Origin: Symploca sp. SIO1C2
GTDB lineage: Bacteria > Cyanobacteriota > Cyanobacteriia > Cyanobacteriales > Coleofasciculaceae
Reading direction: 5' to 3'
DNA: 64,000 bases
Assembly (NCBI GenBank): GCA_010672925.1
Contig: JAAHFP010000034.1
Location: forward strand, 1 to 64,000
Shown: one piece after another, positions 25,063 to 34,301 of the stretch
How positions within the stretch are numbered: the stretch's first letter is position 1
How the letters are laid out: each line of letters starts with the position of its first letter
Position numbers and translations under genes: made by a program
Notes under the pieces: generated by a model
The model's input: the letters and a program-made list of their open reading frames with translations, nothing else
Database searches by the model: none
Told to the model about the DNA's origin: nothing

Positions 25063-28000
25063 TATAAAGTCTTCAGAAACTCGATTAAGGCTAGTTTGTC
25101 TTCATCGGTTAAATCTGAACCAAATGTATGTCCATGATCTTCGATAAAGTCAGGTGCTTGATTGGATTTCAGCAATACAGGAGCCAAAATATCATCAGGA
25201 ATCAATTTAACCAAAGAGCCTAAAACTTTACTTCCCAAGTCAGAATTTAATTTCTTCTGTAGGATCGAAGGAGTTTCACGAGGGTCTAAATTAGCTAATA
25301 GTTTGATTGGTGTTCCTGCGGGGACATCAGCAACTAATTTGCCTAATTCTAAATGACTATCTTGGGAGGTGCGCTTGATCATGCGATCGCGTTTTTCAGG
25401 CCATAATAGTTTGGTACTCGCATCATTAAAGGCTGCCATACGTCCTGCTACGGAAGGATCACCAGTATATTTGCCCAGAGAGTTATTATTGAAGAAAGGG
25501 GCGCTAGACCAAATACTAATGAGGGAAGGTGTGCGATAGTAACCGCTGCCTCCGGCTGGAATCTCCAATTCGATGGGATTCTCTTCATCGAAAGGATTTT
25601 CCAAGGTGAGGGTTCCAGGAGATGGTAATTCCTTATAGGTTATTGAGGAAAATTGCTCCCAAACATGACCTTGTTTCGCATTTGTACCTAAGGCACGAGC
25701 AGCATTTGTACCAATTTCTGTTACCGGTTTACGCTTGTCGTCGGACAAGAAATTGTGTTCAAGAAAATCAGAACTAAGGACGGATTCTCGATACCATTGT
25801 TTGGCTTGTTCAGCATCGGCTACAATTTCTGCTGGTGGCTGTTTGCTGGAGTGACATTTAGCACAATTTTCAGCAAAAATAACTTTGCCTTGAGCTAATA
25901 CAGATTGGTCTTGAGTGAGATAATCTTGACCTCCTGGTGCATCTGCTAGATGTAGTGGTGTGAGGGTGGTCAAAAAGTCTTCCGCATCTGCCATGCGCTC
26001 CTCTGTTTGATTCCAAAACTCGCATTCTTTGCTGGCGGTTTCAATATCAAAGGGTTTTTGAGGTTCTGTTCCTGATATCGCATCGTGGCGAGTTAACCAG
26101 TAATCGGAACAAGAGCCAATATTAATGTAAACTCGTTCGGAAGCTAGAGCTACTCCTACGGAATCTGCACCATCTTTGAGAATATGAGGTACTTTTTCTG
26201 TTGTACCATCATTCATCACTTCATCATATCGGGGGCGATCCGCCAGATTAAAGATGGCGTTAATGGCGTTAGGATTATCAATGTGATCTGTCGCAATACG
26301 AGATGTATCAGAAGTCCCTTTAGGCTGAAAATTGATTACTTGTTTGCGAAAATCACTATCGGGTATATTGCTGCCAAATAGTTGTCCTTCTTGTAAATAT
26401 TGATTGCCGATGGCTGATGCTAGGTTTTCCCATTTAGGGTCTGCTGGATCTTCCGGGGGGTTATTGGGATTAAAAGCGATATGGCAGATGCCACAGGAAA
26501 TACCAATACGATAGGGAGGTTCGATTTGGGCTTTATTGTCTCCTGATGCATAATATTGGGCAACATCCCATTTAGCAGGGTCGAAATTAGGATTAGGAAA
26601 CTTACGTGCTCCCATCACTCCTGCTGCATAAGAGTCTTGATCGCATTGATCTAACCATAAACCATATTCATCTGGCTCAGTAGCAGCAGTGCAACCAGGA
26701 TCATTAATCACACCAATTTCTTGGAAGCGTTGGTTTCGCTGATAGTGTTTATTGGTATCAGCTGAGTCACTATCAGGACGAGCATCTAACAAACCTAAAA
26801 AGTCGGCTTCTCCATGAGAGATTGTAACTAAGTCACGAAAGAATTTCTCATTCCCACCAGTCCAAAAATACCAGGTTTGTAAGCCGCGTTTCTGGGCTTC
26901 AGTCAAATTGCCATAAATTTCCTCAGGGAGATATCCAAGATAGTCGCGATTATAGTTCAGGGATATTTCTTCCTCGGTATCAATATCGCTGTCACTATAA
27001 TTTGGATTAGTATCGATATTGTCATCACTAGAAGTAGGAGTAAAAACTGGTTCCTCTAGCTCTGATGTGGTCACTTCTACTGGGGTTTCTGCCACTTCAG
27101 GTTCAGTAACTGACTCTACTAAATCTTCATTGTTAGTAGGAAGAGTAACTGGTTCCTCTAGCTCTGATGTGGTCACCTCTACTGGGGTTTCTATGGTTTC
27201 AGCTTCAGTAACCGGTTCTCCTAAATCTTCATTGTTAGTAGAAGTAGGAACTGTTTCTTCTAGCTCCGATGTAGTTACCTCTACTGGGGTTTCTGCCGCT
27301 TCAGCTTTAGCAATTGGTTCTCCCAAATCTTCATTTTTAGTATTGGTATCACTTTCACTATCACTGGGAGGAGTAACTGGTTCTTCTACCTCCGATGTGG
27401 TTACCTCTACTGGGGTTTCTGCCACTTCAGGTTCAGTAACTGGCTCTACTAAATCTTCATTGTTAGTAGGAGTAGGAACTGTTTCTTCTAGCTCCGATGT
27501 GGTCACCTCTACTGGGATTTCTATGGTTTCAGCTTCAGTAACCGGTTCTCCTAAATCTTCATTGTTAGTAGGAGGAGTAACTGGTTCCTCTAGCTCCGAT
27601 GCGGTCACCTCTACTGGGGTTTCTGTGGTTTCAGCTTCAGTAACCGGTTCTCCTAAATCTTCATTGTTAGTAGGAGGAGTAACTGGTTCCTCTAGCTCCG
27701 ATGTGGTCACCTCTACTGGGGTTTCTGTGGTTTCAGCTTCAGTAACTGGTTCTCCTAAATCTTCATTGTTAGTAGAAGTAGGAACTGTTTCTTCGAGCTC
27801 CGATGTGGTTACTTCTACTGGGGTTTCTATGGTTTCAGCTTCAGTAACCGGTTCTCCTAAATCTTCATTGTTAGTAGGAGGAGTAACTGGTTCCTCTAGC
27901 TCCGATGTGGTCACCTCTACTGGGGTTTCTGTGGTTTCAGCTTCAGTAACCGGTTCTCCTAAATCTTCATTGTTAGTAGGAGTAGTAACTGGTTCCTCTA

Positions 28001-28739
28001 GCTCCGATGCGGTCACCTCTACTGGGATTTCTGTGGTTTCAGCTTCAGTAACTGGTTCCTCTAGCTCTGATATGGTCACCTCTACTGGGGTTTCTGCCAC
28101 TTGAGGTTCAGTAACTGACTCTACTAAATCTTCATTGTTAGTAGGAGTAGGAACTGGTTCCTCTAGCTCCGATGTGGTCACCTCTACTGGGGTTTCTGTG
28201 GTTTCAGCTTCAGTAACCGGTTCTCCTAAATCTTCATTGTTAGTAGGAGGAGTAACTGGTTCCTCTAGCTCTGATGTGGTCACCTCTACTGGGGTTTCTG
28301 CCACTTGAGGTTCAGTAACTGACTCTACTAAATCTTCATTGTTAGTAGGAGTAGTAACTGTTTCTTCGAGCTCCGATGTGGTCACCTCTACTGGGGCTTC
28401 TGTGGTTTCAGCTTCAGTAACCGGTTCTCCCAAATCTTCATTGTTAGTAGGAGTAGGAACTGTTTCTTCGAGCTCCGATGTGGTCACCTCTACTGGGATT
28501 TCTGTGGTTTCAGGTTCAGTAACTGGCTCTCCTAAATCTTCATTGTTAGTAGGAGTAGGAACTGTTTCTTCGAGCTCTGATGTGGTCACCTCTACTGGGG
28601 TTTCTGTGGTTTCAGCTTCAGTAACTGGTTCTCCTAAATTTTCATTAGTTGTGGATTGAAATTGGTCGGGAGAACAACTCAGCAATGTTAAAGCTAGTAC
28701 CAGCACACAAACAATTATACCTAACCGGGGCTTGGCCAT
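25062..28739 (-). CDS. Giant repeat lipoprotein with di-heme cytochrome c domain
   Basis: 1225 residues. A lipoprotein signal peptide ends in LLSC with C22 as the lipidated residue. Residues ~44-585 are 16 tandem copies of a ~34-residue Thr/Glu/Pro-rich repeat (T-P-V-E-V-T-T-S-E-L-E-E and N-N-E-D-L-G-E-P-V-T cores), probably an extended acidic stalk. The C-terminal ~620 residues form a cytochrome region with two c-type heme motifs, CGICH (749-753) and CAKCH (959-963), plus a peroxidase/RoxA-like YYRTPSLISIWSSAPFFNNNSLG segment and an ALIEFLKTL ending shared with the two cytochromes downstream. It should sit on a membrane with the heme part held away from it. It is divergent from the OYE gene. 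Substrate unknown. Confidence 0.85.
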   Translation of the reverse strand: MAKPRLGIIVCVLVLALTLLSCSPDQFQSTTNENLGEPVTEAETTETPVEVTTSELEETVPTPTNNEDLGEPVTEPETTEIPVEVTTSELEETVPTPTNNEDLGEPVTEAETTEAPVEVTTSELEETVTTPTNNEDLVESVTEPQVAETPVEVTTSELEEPVTPPTNNEDLGEPVTEAETTETPVEVTTSELEEPVPTPTNNEDLVESVTEPQVAETPVEVTISELEEPVTEAETTEIPVEVTASELEEPVTTPTNNEDLGEPVTEAETTETPVEVTTSELEEPVTPPTNNEDLGEPVTEAETIETPVEVTTSELEETVPTSTNNEDLGEPVTEAETTETPVEVTTSELEEPVTPPTNNEDLGEPVTEAETTETPVEVTASELEEPVTPPTNNEDLGEPVTEAETIEIPVEVTTSELEETVPTPTNNEDLVEPVTEPEVAETPVEVTTSEVEEPVTPPSDSESDTNTKNEDLGEPIAKAEAAETPVEVTTSELEETVPTSTNNEDLGEPVTEAETIETPVEVTTSELEEPVTLPTNNEDLVESVTEPEVAETPVEVTTSELEEPVFTPTSSDDNIDTNPNYSDSDIDTEEEISLNYNRDYLGYLPEEIYGNLTEAQKRGLQTWYFWTGGNEKFFRDLVTISHGEADFLGLLDARPDSDSADTNKHYQRNQRFQEIGVINDPGCTAATEPDEYGLWLDQCDQDSYAAGVMGARKFPNPNFDPAKWDVAQYYASGDNKAQIEPPYRIGISCGICHIAFNPNNPPEDPADPKWENLASAIGNQYLQEGQLFGSNIPDSDFRKQVINFQPKGTSDTSRIATDHIDNPNAINAIFNLADRPRYDEVMNDGTTEKVPHILKDGADSVGVALASERVYINIGSCSDYWLTRHDAISGTEPQKPFDIETASKECEFWNQTEERMADAEDFLTTLTPLHLADAPGGQDYLTQDQSVLAQGKVIFAENCAKCHSSKQPPAEIVADAEQAKQWYRESVLSSDFLEHNFLSDDKRKPVTEIGTNAARALGTNAKQGHVWEQFSSITYKELPSPGTLTLENPFDEENPIELEIPAGGSGYYRTPSLISIWSSAPFFNNNSLGKYTGDPSVAGRMAAFNDASTKLLWPEKRDRMIKRTSQDSHLELGKLVADVPAGTPIKLLANLDPRETPSILQKKLNSDLGSKVLGSLVKLIPDDILAPVLLKSNQAPDFIEDHGHTFGSDLTDEDKLALIEFLKTL
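27040..28640. repeat. 102-bp coding tandem repeat array
   Basis: About sixteen head-to-tail units of 102 bp inside the cytochrome lipoprotein gene. Two variants alternate irregularly (units beginning T-T/I-E and units beginning V-A-E). Unit 6 is shortened to 21 residues and unit 13 is lengthened to 42 by an S-D-S-E-S-D-T-N-T-K stretch. Near-identical units imply recent expansion or homogenisation, so copy number in the assembly may be wrong. Confidence 0.9.
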
Positions 28740-28954
28740 ATACTTCTCCTTGAAAAAATACTTAAGTTAATCGCATCTTCGTCGAGTTTTCAAACACCTT
28801 TTTGATTATGATCTAAAAAAATCTAATCACAATCATTTGTAAAAAAATGTAACAAAATAAAATTTATTATTAAATGTAATTAATTTGCCAAGGCTAGATT
28901 AGCTAGGATAAGCATAAAGAACTTAGGAAATATTTTTAGTATAAATGTTTTAAG

Positions 28955-30487
28955 ATGGATAAAAATCTTATTTTTCAACCATTGACATTTCGCCATTTAA
29001 CGGTTAAGAATCGGATCTTCCGCTCTAGTGTTACTGGGCGTTGGGATAACTACGATGGTTCTGGAACTCAAGCGAGAGTCAATTGGGAAAATAAGTTTGC
29101 TAAGGGAGGAGTGGGGGCGATTATTTCTTCCTATGTTCCCATCTCTATCGAAGGTCGCATTACTCCTAATGTTGTGACCATTGACTGTGATGAACGGATT
29201 CCCTTTTGGCAGACTGTGGGGGAGACAGTACGCCGCTATGGATGTAAATATATTATTCAACTTAGTCACTCTGGTCGGCAAAGGGATATCGAGGGGATTG
29301 AGAATACTCAGACATTGAAAAAGGGGATCAAACCGCTCCCTGCTCCTAGTACAACGAATCAAGCAGATCAAATTAATGGTCTACCTGCTAATAACATGTC
29401 AACGGCTAAAGTCAGAGCCATCATTCAAGACTTTGCCCAAGCAGCAAGGAGAGCCAAGGAAGCTAACTTAGATGGTATTGAGTTGCATAGTTCTCACGGA
29501 TATTTAATCAACCAATTTCTGAGTAGTGCTATTAATCAGCGTACCGATGAATATGGTGGCAATCTCAAAAATCGGTATCGGTTTTTACAAGAAATTGTCG
29601 GATCCATTCGCCAAGTAGTGGGAGATGATTTCCATCTACAAGCCAAAATTAGTGTGAGGGAGTTCAACAACATTATTCCTCCTTGGGAAAAATCGGGAAA
29701 TACTTTACAAGAAGCCATCCAGATTTGCCAGTGGTTGGAAGATGATGGAGTTGATGCCATTCATGTCTCTAGAGGTAGCACTTTTCCCCATCCTTTATTA
29801 CCTTCAGGTCCTTTTCCTTATCGGATGCTGCGTTATACTTACGATACAATGACCTCAAGCGGAGGAAAATCTAGCTTTCGTAACTTGATTTTGTTTAGAT
29901 ATCGGTTTCTTTGGCCTCTGTTTCAATTAATTTGGGGACGGTTACCCAGAAAAATCGAAGCTAGTTATCAGCAGCCTGTTAGTGGCTTAGAAATTGAAGC
30001 TCAATGGCTAGATCAATATTTTAGAGAGCATGTATCGACCAAAGAATTTCAACAGCTCTTAAATAAACACCAAGGTACAGTACTCCGAGATGCCAAAGAA
30101 ATCAAGCAGAATCTCAAAGAAATTCCCCTTATTACCACGGGAGGCTTTCAACAGGCATCCTATATTAATCAGGCGATCGCAGGAGAGTATACTGATGGGG
30201 TAAGTATGGCTCGTACCTTAGTGGCCAATAATGACCTGGTACATCAATTCCAGCAGGGTAGAGATATTGCCGCAAGACCTTGTACCTATTGTAATGAATG
30301 TTTGGGTGCTTATTTAGAACTTCCTTTAGGTTGCTATAGCTTAGACCGTTTTTATCAACGTTCAGTGGCAAACTTAACTGGTATGGAAAGGGAGAAAGCG
30401 ACTCGGGAAGCAGAGGAGGCAAGAACTCGTGAAGTAATGACTGTGTTTACTCCACCTCCTAAGCCGTATATACCAGCGATGGAATAA
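28955..30487 (+). CDS. Old Yellow Enzyme family NADH:flavin oxidoreductase
   Basis: 510-residue FMN TIM-barrel enzyme. Family motifs are the N-terminal FQPLTFRHLTVKNRIFRSS, the substrate-side QLSHSGRQ, the active-site region HSSHGYLINQFLS followed by R-T-D-E-Y-G-G, and the late FMN-phosphate stretch with GVSMARTLVANND. A cysteine cluster C443-x2-C446-x2-C449-x10-C460 suggests an iron-sulphur site as in 2,4-dienoyl-CoA-reductase-type members, but the second flavin domain of those enzymes is absent. An insert of ~90 residues (about 285-375) is unusual. It starts a plus-strand series with two di-heme cytochromes. Substrate unknown; an ene-reductase or demethylase-like role is possible. Confidence 0.85.
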   Translation: MDKNLIFQPLTFRHLTVKNRIFRSSVTGRWDNYDGSGTQARVNWENKFAKGGVGAIISSYVPISIEGRITPNVVTIDCDERIPFWQTVGETVRRYGCKYIIQLSHSGRQRDIEGIENTQTLKKGIKPLPAPSTTNQADQINGLPANNMSTAKVRAIIQDFAQAARRAKEANLDGIELHSSHGYLINQFLSSAINQRTDEYGGNLKNRYRFLQEIVGSIRQVVGDDFHLQAKISVREFNNIIPPWEKSGNTLQEAIQICQWLEDDGVDAIHVSRGSTFPHPLLPSGPFPYRMLRYTYDTMTSSGGKSSFRNLILFRYRFLWPLFQLIWGRLPRKIEASYQQPVSGLEIEAQWLDQYFREHVSTKEFQQLLNKHQGTVLRDAKEIKQNLKEIPLITTGGFQQASYINQAIAGEYTDGVSMARTLVANNDLVHQFQQGRDIAARPCTYCNECLGAYLELPLGCYSLDRFYQRSVANLTGMEREKATREAEEARTREVMTVFTPPPKPYIPAME

Positions 30488-30512
30488 ACACCTGTAAGAG
30501 GCTATGGGGGCA

Positions 30513-30592
30513 ACTGGCAAGATGCCAGTTCCACAATATGACTGGCAGGATGCCAGTTCCACAATATGACTGGCAGGATGCCAGTTCCACAG
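30513..30592. repeat. 28-bp tandem palindromic repeat
   Basis: ACTGGCAGGATGCCAGTTCCACAATATG in 2.9 copies between the OYE gene and the first cytochrome. The core ACTGGCA-x-GATGCCAGT is an imperfect palindrome, so each unit can form a hairpin. A degenerate inverted single copy occurs at 40610-40632 (GTGGAACTAGCATCTTGCCAGT). Confidence 0.85.
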
Positions 30593-30640
30593 TTATTTCT
30601 AAAAAGTAATGATCAATGGTTGATTATTGAGGAGTGAACA

Positions 30641-32113
30641 GTGACGACAGAAAATACTGGAGTGAAATCAAAGCCAGTTTGGTGGAAATTTGTGGTAATA
30701 ATTGTGGCTATTCTAGTCACAGTATTAATTTACTTGGTATCGCCACTACTGTTGGGTAACGGTTCAGTCAAGTATGCTGACATTGAAGACCATTTCAAAT
30801 ATGGTTCCATTGGTGGAGAGGAAGCTAATGGTATCCCCTATTGGATTTGGAAAGTACTACCAGTCATGTTTCCTGATAAATTACCAGGAGAAGGTTATAC
30901 TTCCTTAGGATTTATTTCAGAACCAGAGCAAGACTTACCCATTGGCTTTTCCCAAAGCAAAATTCTCTTCAACCGAGTGGGACAAAATTGTGCCACTTGT
31001 CATGCAGGGAGTTTGCGAGACACTCCGGATAGCCAACCCCAGATTATTACCACCATGCCTTCTAATACCGTCGATCTTGAAGGATACATCAAATTTTTGT
31101 CGGCGGTGGCTGTTGATCATCGCTTTACGGCAAAAGAAATGATGCCGATGATTGAATCTCTAGGAGCCAAACTTAACCCCTTAGAAAAACTAATTTATCG
31201 CTATTTGGCAATTCCTCAAACTAGAGATGCTTTAATTACCCAAAGGAGTCAATTTGCTTTTTTAGAGCGCCAATCAGACTATGGTCCAGGACGAGTTGAT
31301 ACCTTCACTTCTTATAAAACCCGTCAGTTTGGCTTCTCTTCTGAACTTATAGAAGATAAAGAACTCAATGGTATTGCTGATTTTCCCAGTATTTGGCAAC
31401 AAAAACCCAGGGAAGGAATGCAACTACACTGGGATGGTGATAACAAGTCTGTTAATGAACGCAATAGTAGTGCTGCCTTAGCCTTAGTTACACCGACTAC
31501 TATCAATCTTGATGCGATTCATCGAGTTGCAGATTGGTTGTGGGAATTACCCCCTCCCCCCTATCCCTATGAGATTAATCAAGAATTAGCTTCTCTGGGA
31601 AAACCCATCTATCAAAATAACTGTGCTAGCTGTCATGCATTTGATGGAGCTAAAGTAGGTACAGTAGTTCCTATTGAAGAAATTGGTACTGATAGAGGTC
31701 GTCTCGACTCCTATACTTATGAGTTTCTCTCTAATCAAAATACCCTGTTTACTGATATAATCTATAAAGGAGAAGACCAGCGTTTCCAAAACTTCCGGAA
31801 AACTAATGGTTATGCCAATATGCCTCTCGACGGTATCTGGTTACGCGCTCCCTATTTGCACAACGGTTCTGTTCCTACTTTAAAAGATTTATTAGCCGCA
31901 CCAGACAACAGACCTCAAGAATTTTATCGTGGCTATGACGTATTTGACCGCGATAAGGTAGGGTTTGTCTCCGATGTAGCGGAGGAACAGGGCAAACAAT
32001 ACTTTAAATTTGATACTAGGTTACCAGGGAATAGTAATAGCGGTCATCTTTATGGGATTGACCTGGATAGTCAGGATAAGGAGGCGTTAGTGGAATATTT
32101 GAAAACGTTGTAG
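30641..32113 (+). CDS. Membrane-anchored di-heme cytochrome c (RoxA/CcP-like), first copy
   Basis: 490 residues from a GTG with GAGGAG just upstream (30629-30634). One N-terminal transmembrane anchor (about 14-38) is followed by a periplasmic/lumenal domain with heme motifs CATCH (117-121) and CASCH (328-332). The segment WLRAPYLHNGSVPTLKDLL and the ending HLYGIDLDSQDKEALVEYLKTL are hallmarks of di-heme cytochromes of the RoxA/cytochrome-c-peroxidase-like group. Closely related in layout to 32578-34011; both share HFKYGSIG and GIPYWIW. Substrate unknown; peroxidase or dioxygenase chemistry is possible by family. Confidence 0.88.
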   Translation: MTTENTGVKSKPVWWKFVVIIVAILVTVLIYLVSPLLLGNGSVKYADIEDHFKYGSIGGEEANGIPYWIWKVLPVMFPDKLPGEGYTSLGFISEPEQDLPIGFSQSKILFNRVGQNCATCHAGSLRDTPDSQPQIITTMPSNTVDLEGYIKFLSAVAVDHRFTAKEMMPMIESLGAKLNPLEKLIYRYLAIPQTRDALITQRSQFAFLERQSDYGPGRVDTFTSYKTRQFGFSSELIEDKELNGIADFPSIWQQKPREGMQLHWDGDNKSVNERNSSAALALVTPTTINLDAIHRVADWLWELPPPPYPYEINQELASLGKPIYQNNCASCHAFDGAKVGTVVPIEEIGTDRGRLDSYTYEFLSNQNTLFTDIIYKGEDQRFQNFRKTNGYANMPLDGIWLRAPYLHNGSVPTLKDLLAAPDNRPQEFYRGYDVFDRDKVGFVSDVAEEQGKQYFKFDTRLPGNSNSGHLYGIDLDSQDKEALVEYLKTL

Positions 32114-32152
32114 AAATCGGAAATTGGGAATTGAGAATGAGGACGAAATATA

Positions 32153-32545
32153 ATGATCAATGCTTATGCCAAATGGTTTGGTTATGTCGTTTTGTTAGGT
32201 GTTGTCATCAATATTGGTTTATCCCTCCTAGCTTTTGGGTTTCCTGAATGGTTGCTGGGTTTGTTGGGATTAGAGCCTGCGGTTCCTATCATTTGGCTTC
32301 GTTTTGCTGCGAATCTCTTGATTTTGCTGAGTTTATTTTATATTCCGGCAGCGATTGATTTAAATCGTTATCAAGCTAATGCCTGGTTAGCAGTGATTTC
32401 TCGGTTAGCAGGATTTATTTTTTTCTTAACTCAACCCAGGGATTATTGGTTATTGGGACTAATAGACTTCAGTTTCTTCATCCCAGAAGCAATTTTGTTA
32501 ATTTTGGCACAGCGCAATCAAACTACCACGGTATCTACCTCATAA
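32153..32545 (+). CDS. Four-helix integral membrane protein
   Basis: 130 residues with four predicted membrane helices (about 8-30, 44-63, 76-92 with polar edges, 100-122). No family recognised beyond a general small polytopic membrane protein. It lies between the two di-heme cytochromes (39 bases after the first, 32 before the second) and is almost certainly co-transcribed, so it may support their electron transfer or assembly, or act on a membrane substrate. Confidence 0.75.
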   Translation: MINAYAKWFGYVVLLGVVINIGLSLLAFGFPEWLLGLLGLEPAVPIIWLRFAANLLILLSLFYIPAAIDLNRYQANAWLAVISRLAGFIFFLTQPRDYWLLGLIDFSFFIPEAILLILAQRNQTTTVSTS

Positions 32546-32577
32546 TTGCCTAACAATGTTGTTAAAATTTTAAAATT

Positions 32578-34011
32578 ATGGCAGTAATTACAACCAGACT
32601 AGGAAAAATTATTACAACAGTTATCTTAATCGTCATTCTGTTAGTCGGAGGAGTAGGATATCTCGCTTGGTACAACCTCCTGCGAGAAGTCCCTACCTAT
32701 TACGAATCCCCAGAAGAACATTTCAAATACGGTTCAATTGGGACAGAAAATGCAGAAGGTATCCCCTATTGGATTTGGTTGGTCTTACCACGCTTGTTTC
32801 CCGAATATTTACCAGGAAATGGGGGTTATACCTCTTTAGGATTCACTTGGGAAGAAGGCAAAGAAACTCCCGTTGGCATTTCTAAAAAAACCATCGGCTT
32901 TCCCCGTCAAGGAATAACCTGTGCTGTTTGTCATCATGGAACCTATCGGGAAAAACCGGAAGATAAACCGATTATTGTTCCGACAGCACCCTCGAATAAA
33001 TTCGACTCTCAAGGCTTTCTGCGCTTTATCTTTGCTTGTGCTAACGATCCTCGCTTCACCTCTGACTATATCCTTGACGGCATCTATTACAACCAGAAGT
33101 TATCCCAGCTAGAAAAGCTGCTTTATCGCTATCTGATTATTCCCCAAACCAAAAAAGCTATCCTCAAACAACAAGAGTCTTACGCTTGGATGGATTCTCG
33201 TCCCAATTGGGGTCCCGGTCGCATTGATCCTTTTAATCCTGTTAAATTTAGAACTCTCGGTCTACCCGTAGATGATACTGTTGGCAACTCTGATATGATG
33301 CCCCTCTGGAATCAAAAACAACACCAAGGGTTTGCTTTACACTGGGATGGTTTAGAAACTTCCCTTACTGAAACAGTGAACACGGGAGCCATTGGCGATG
33401 GTGCTACTAGAGACTCTATCAATATTGCAGGATTACAACGAGTAGAAGCATATATTACCCAACTCGATCCTCCTGCTTATCCCTTTGACATTAATCAGTC
33501 TTTAGCAGAAGAAGGACAACCCATTTTTGAGCAAAACTGTGCTTCTTGCCATGCTTTTGGTGGGGAAAAAACGGGAACAGTTATACCAATTTCTGAAATT
33601 GGCACTGACCGCCATCGTCTTGATATGTGGACTCAAGAAGCAGCAGATGCTTATAATGAGTACGCCGCAGATTATGAATACGACTTTGACTATCTTCGGA
33701 AAACCGATGGTTATCTTTCAGTATCTCTAGATGGTCTCTGGTTACGGGCACCTTATCTGCATAACGGTTCGGTTCCTTATTTGGAAGACCTGTTAGAAGA
33801 GCCAGAAAATCGGACTAAGGTATTTTACCGAGGTTATGATGTCTACAATCAGGAAAAAGTAGGTTTTGTTGCAGAAGGTCTAGAAGCGGAAAAAGTAGGG
33901 TTTAAATACGATACCAGCGTTCAAGCTAACGGTAATCAGGGACATCTCTATGGCACTGATTTGTCTAGTGAGGATAAACAAGCATTGGTTGAATATCTCA
34001 AAACTTTGTGA
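32578..34011 (+). CDS. Membrane-anchored di-heme cytochrome c (RoxA/CcP-like), second copy
   Basis: 477 residues. N-terminal membrane anchor (about 10-30), heme motifs CAVCH (115-119) and CASCH (321-325), then WLRAPYLHNGSVPYLEDLL and the HLYGTDLSSEDKQALVEYLKTL ending. It is a diverged paralogue of 30641-32113, aligned over the full length, so the pair arose by tandem duplication with the small membrane gene kept between. All heme-binding residues are intact in both copies, which suggests both are functional. Confidence 0.88.
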   Translation: MAVITTRLGKIITTVILIVILLVGGVGYLAWYNLLREVPTYYESPEEHFKYGSIGTENAEGIPYWIWLVLPRLFPEYLPGNGGYTSLGFTWEEGKETPVGISKKTIGFPRQGITCAVCHHGTYREKPEDKPIIVPTAPSNKFDSQGFLRFIFACANDPRFTSDYILDGIYYNQKLSQLEKLLYRYLIIPQTKKAILKQQESYAWMDSRPNWGPGRIDPFNPVKFRTLGLPVDDTVGNSDMMPLWNQKQHQGFALHWDGLETSLTETVNTGAIGDGATRDSINIAGLQRVEAYITQLDPPAYPFDINQSLAEEGQPIFEQNCASCHAFGGEKTGTVIPISEIGTDRHRLDMWTQEAADAYNEYAADYEYDFDYLRKTDGYLSVSLDGLWLRAPYLHNGSVPYLEDLLEEPENRTKVFYRGYDVYNQEKVGFVAEGLEAEKVGFKYDTSVQANGNQGHLYGTDLSSEDKQALVEYLKTL

Positions 34012-34049
34012 TTTTATAGGACTTTTTTAGATATCAGCTATGAAAAGAG

Positions 34050-34101
34050 ATAACCACAAAGACACAAAGAACACAAAGATAATTTGTCTATCGTAGTTTG
34101 C
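34050..34101. repeat. Interspersed repeat (ACCACAAAGACACAAAG family), copy 1
   Basis: The ~50-base stretch starting TAACCACAAAGACACAAAGA and ending near GTAGTTTGC recurs at 40461-40513 with a few differences. Non-coding dispersed repeat. Confidence 0.75.
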
Positions 34102-34149
34102 GCGATCGCGTTTTGTCAAAAGTTAGTGGCAGATAGGTTCTGGTTATCC

Positions 34150-34215
34150 CTTGGGCGGGTTTTGTTGTTAGATTATCCTAAAATAGGTTAACATTGTCCC
34201 TAAACCCGCCCCTAC
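34150..34215. repeat. Interspersed inverted repeat (GGGGCGGGTTT family), copy 2
   Basis: Arms TGGGCGGGTTT and AAACCCGCCCCTA around a ~40-base centre, matching 3701-3774. It is followed at 34224-34297 by AATTCCC and ATTCTAA heptamer tracts. Confidence 0.65.
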
Positions 34216-34301
34216 AAAAAATATACGGAATTCAATTCCCAATTCCCAATTCCCAATTATCCATTCTAAATTCTAAATTCTAAATTCTAAATTCTCAACA
34301 C

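Noticed and set aside
27019-28104. Long plus-strand open frame opposite the cytochrome lipoprotein (Ser/Val/Thr-rich repeats)
   Set aside because: It is the antisense reading of the 102-bp coding repeat, which lacks stops by composition. The minus strand has the signal peptide and heme motifs.
28339-28659. Second plus-strand open frame in the same repeat
   Set aside because: Same cause: antisense of the repeat array.
25062-28739. Assignment of the cytochrome lipoprotein as a true rubber oxygenase (RoxA)
   Set aside because: Only heme motifs and a short peroxidase/RoxA-like segment are shared; length and N-terminal stalk differ, so only superfamily membership is claimed.
30513-30592. Mini-CRISPR candidate (28-bp repeats)
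   Set aside because: Copies are directly adjacent with no spacers.
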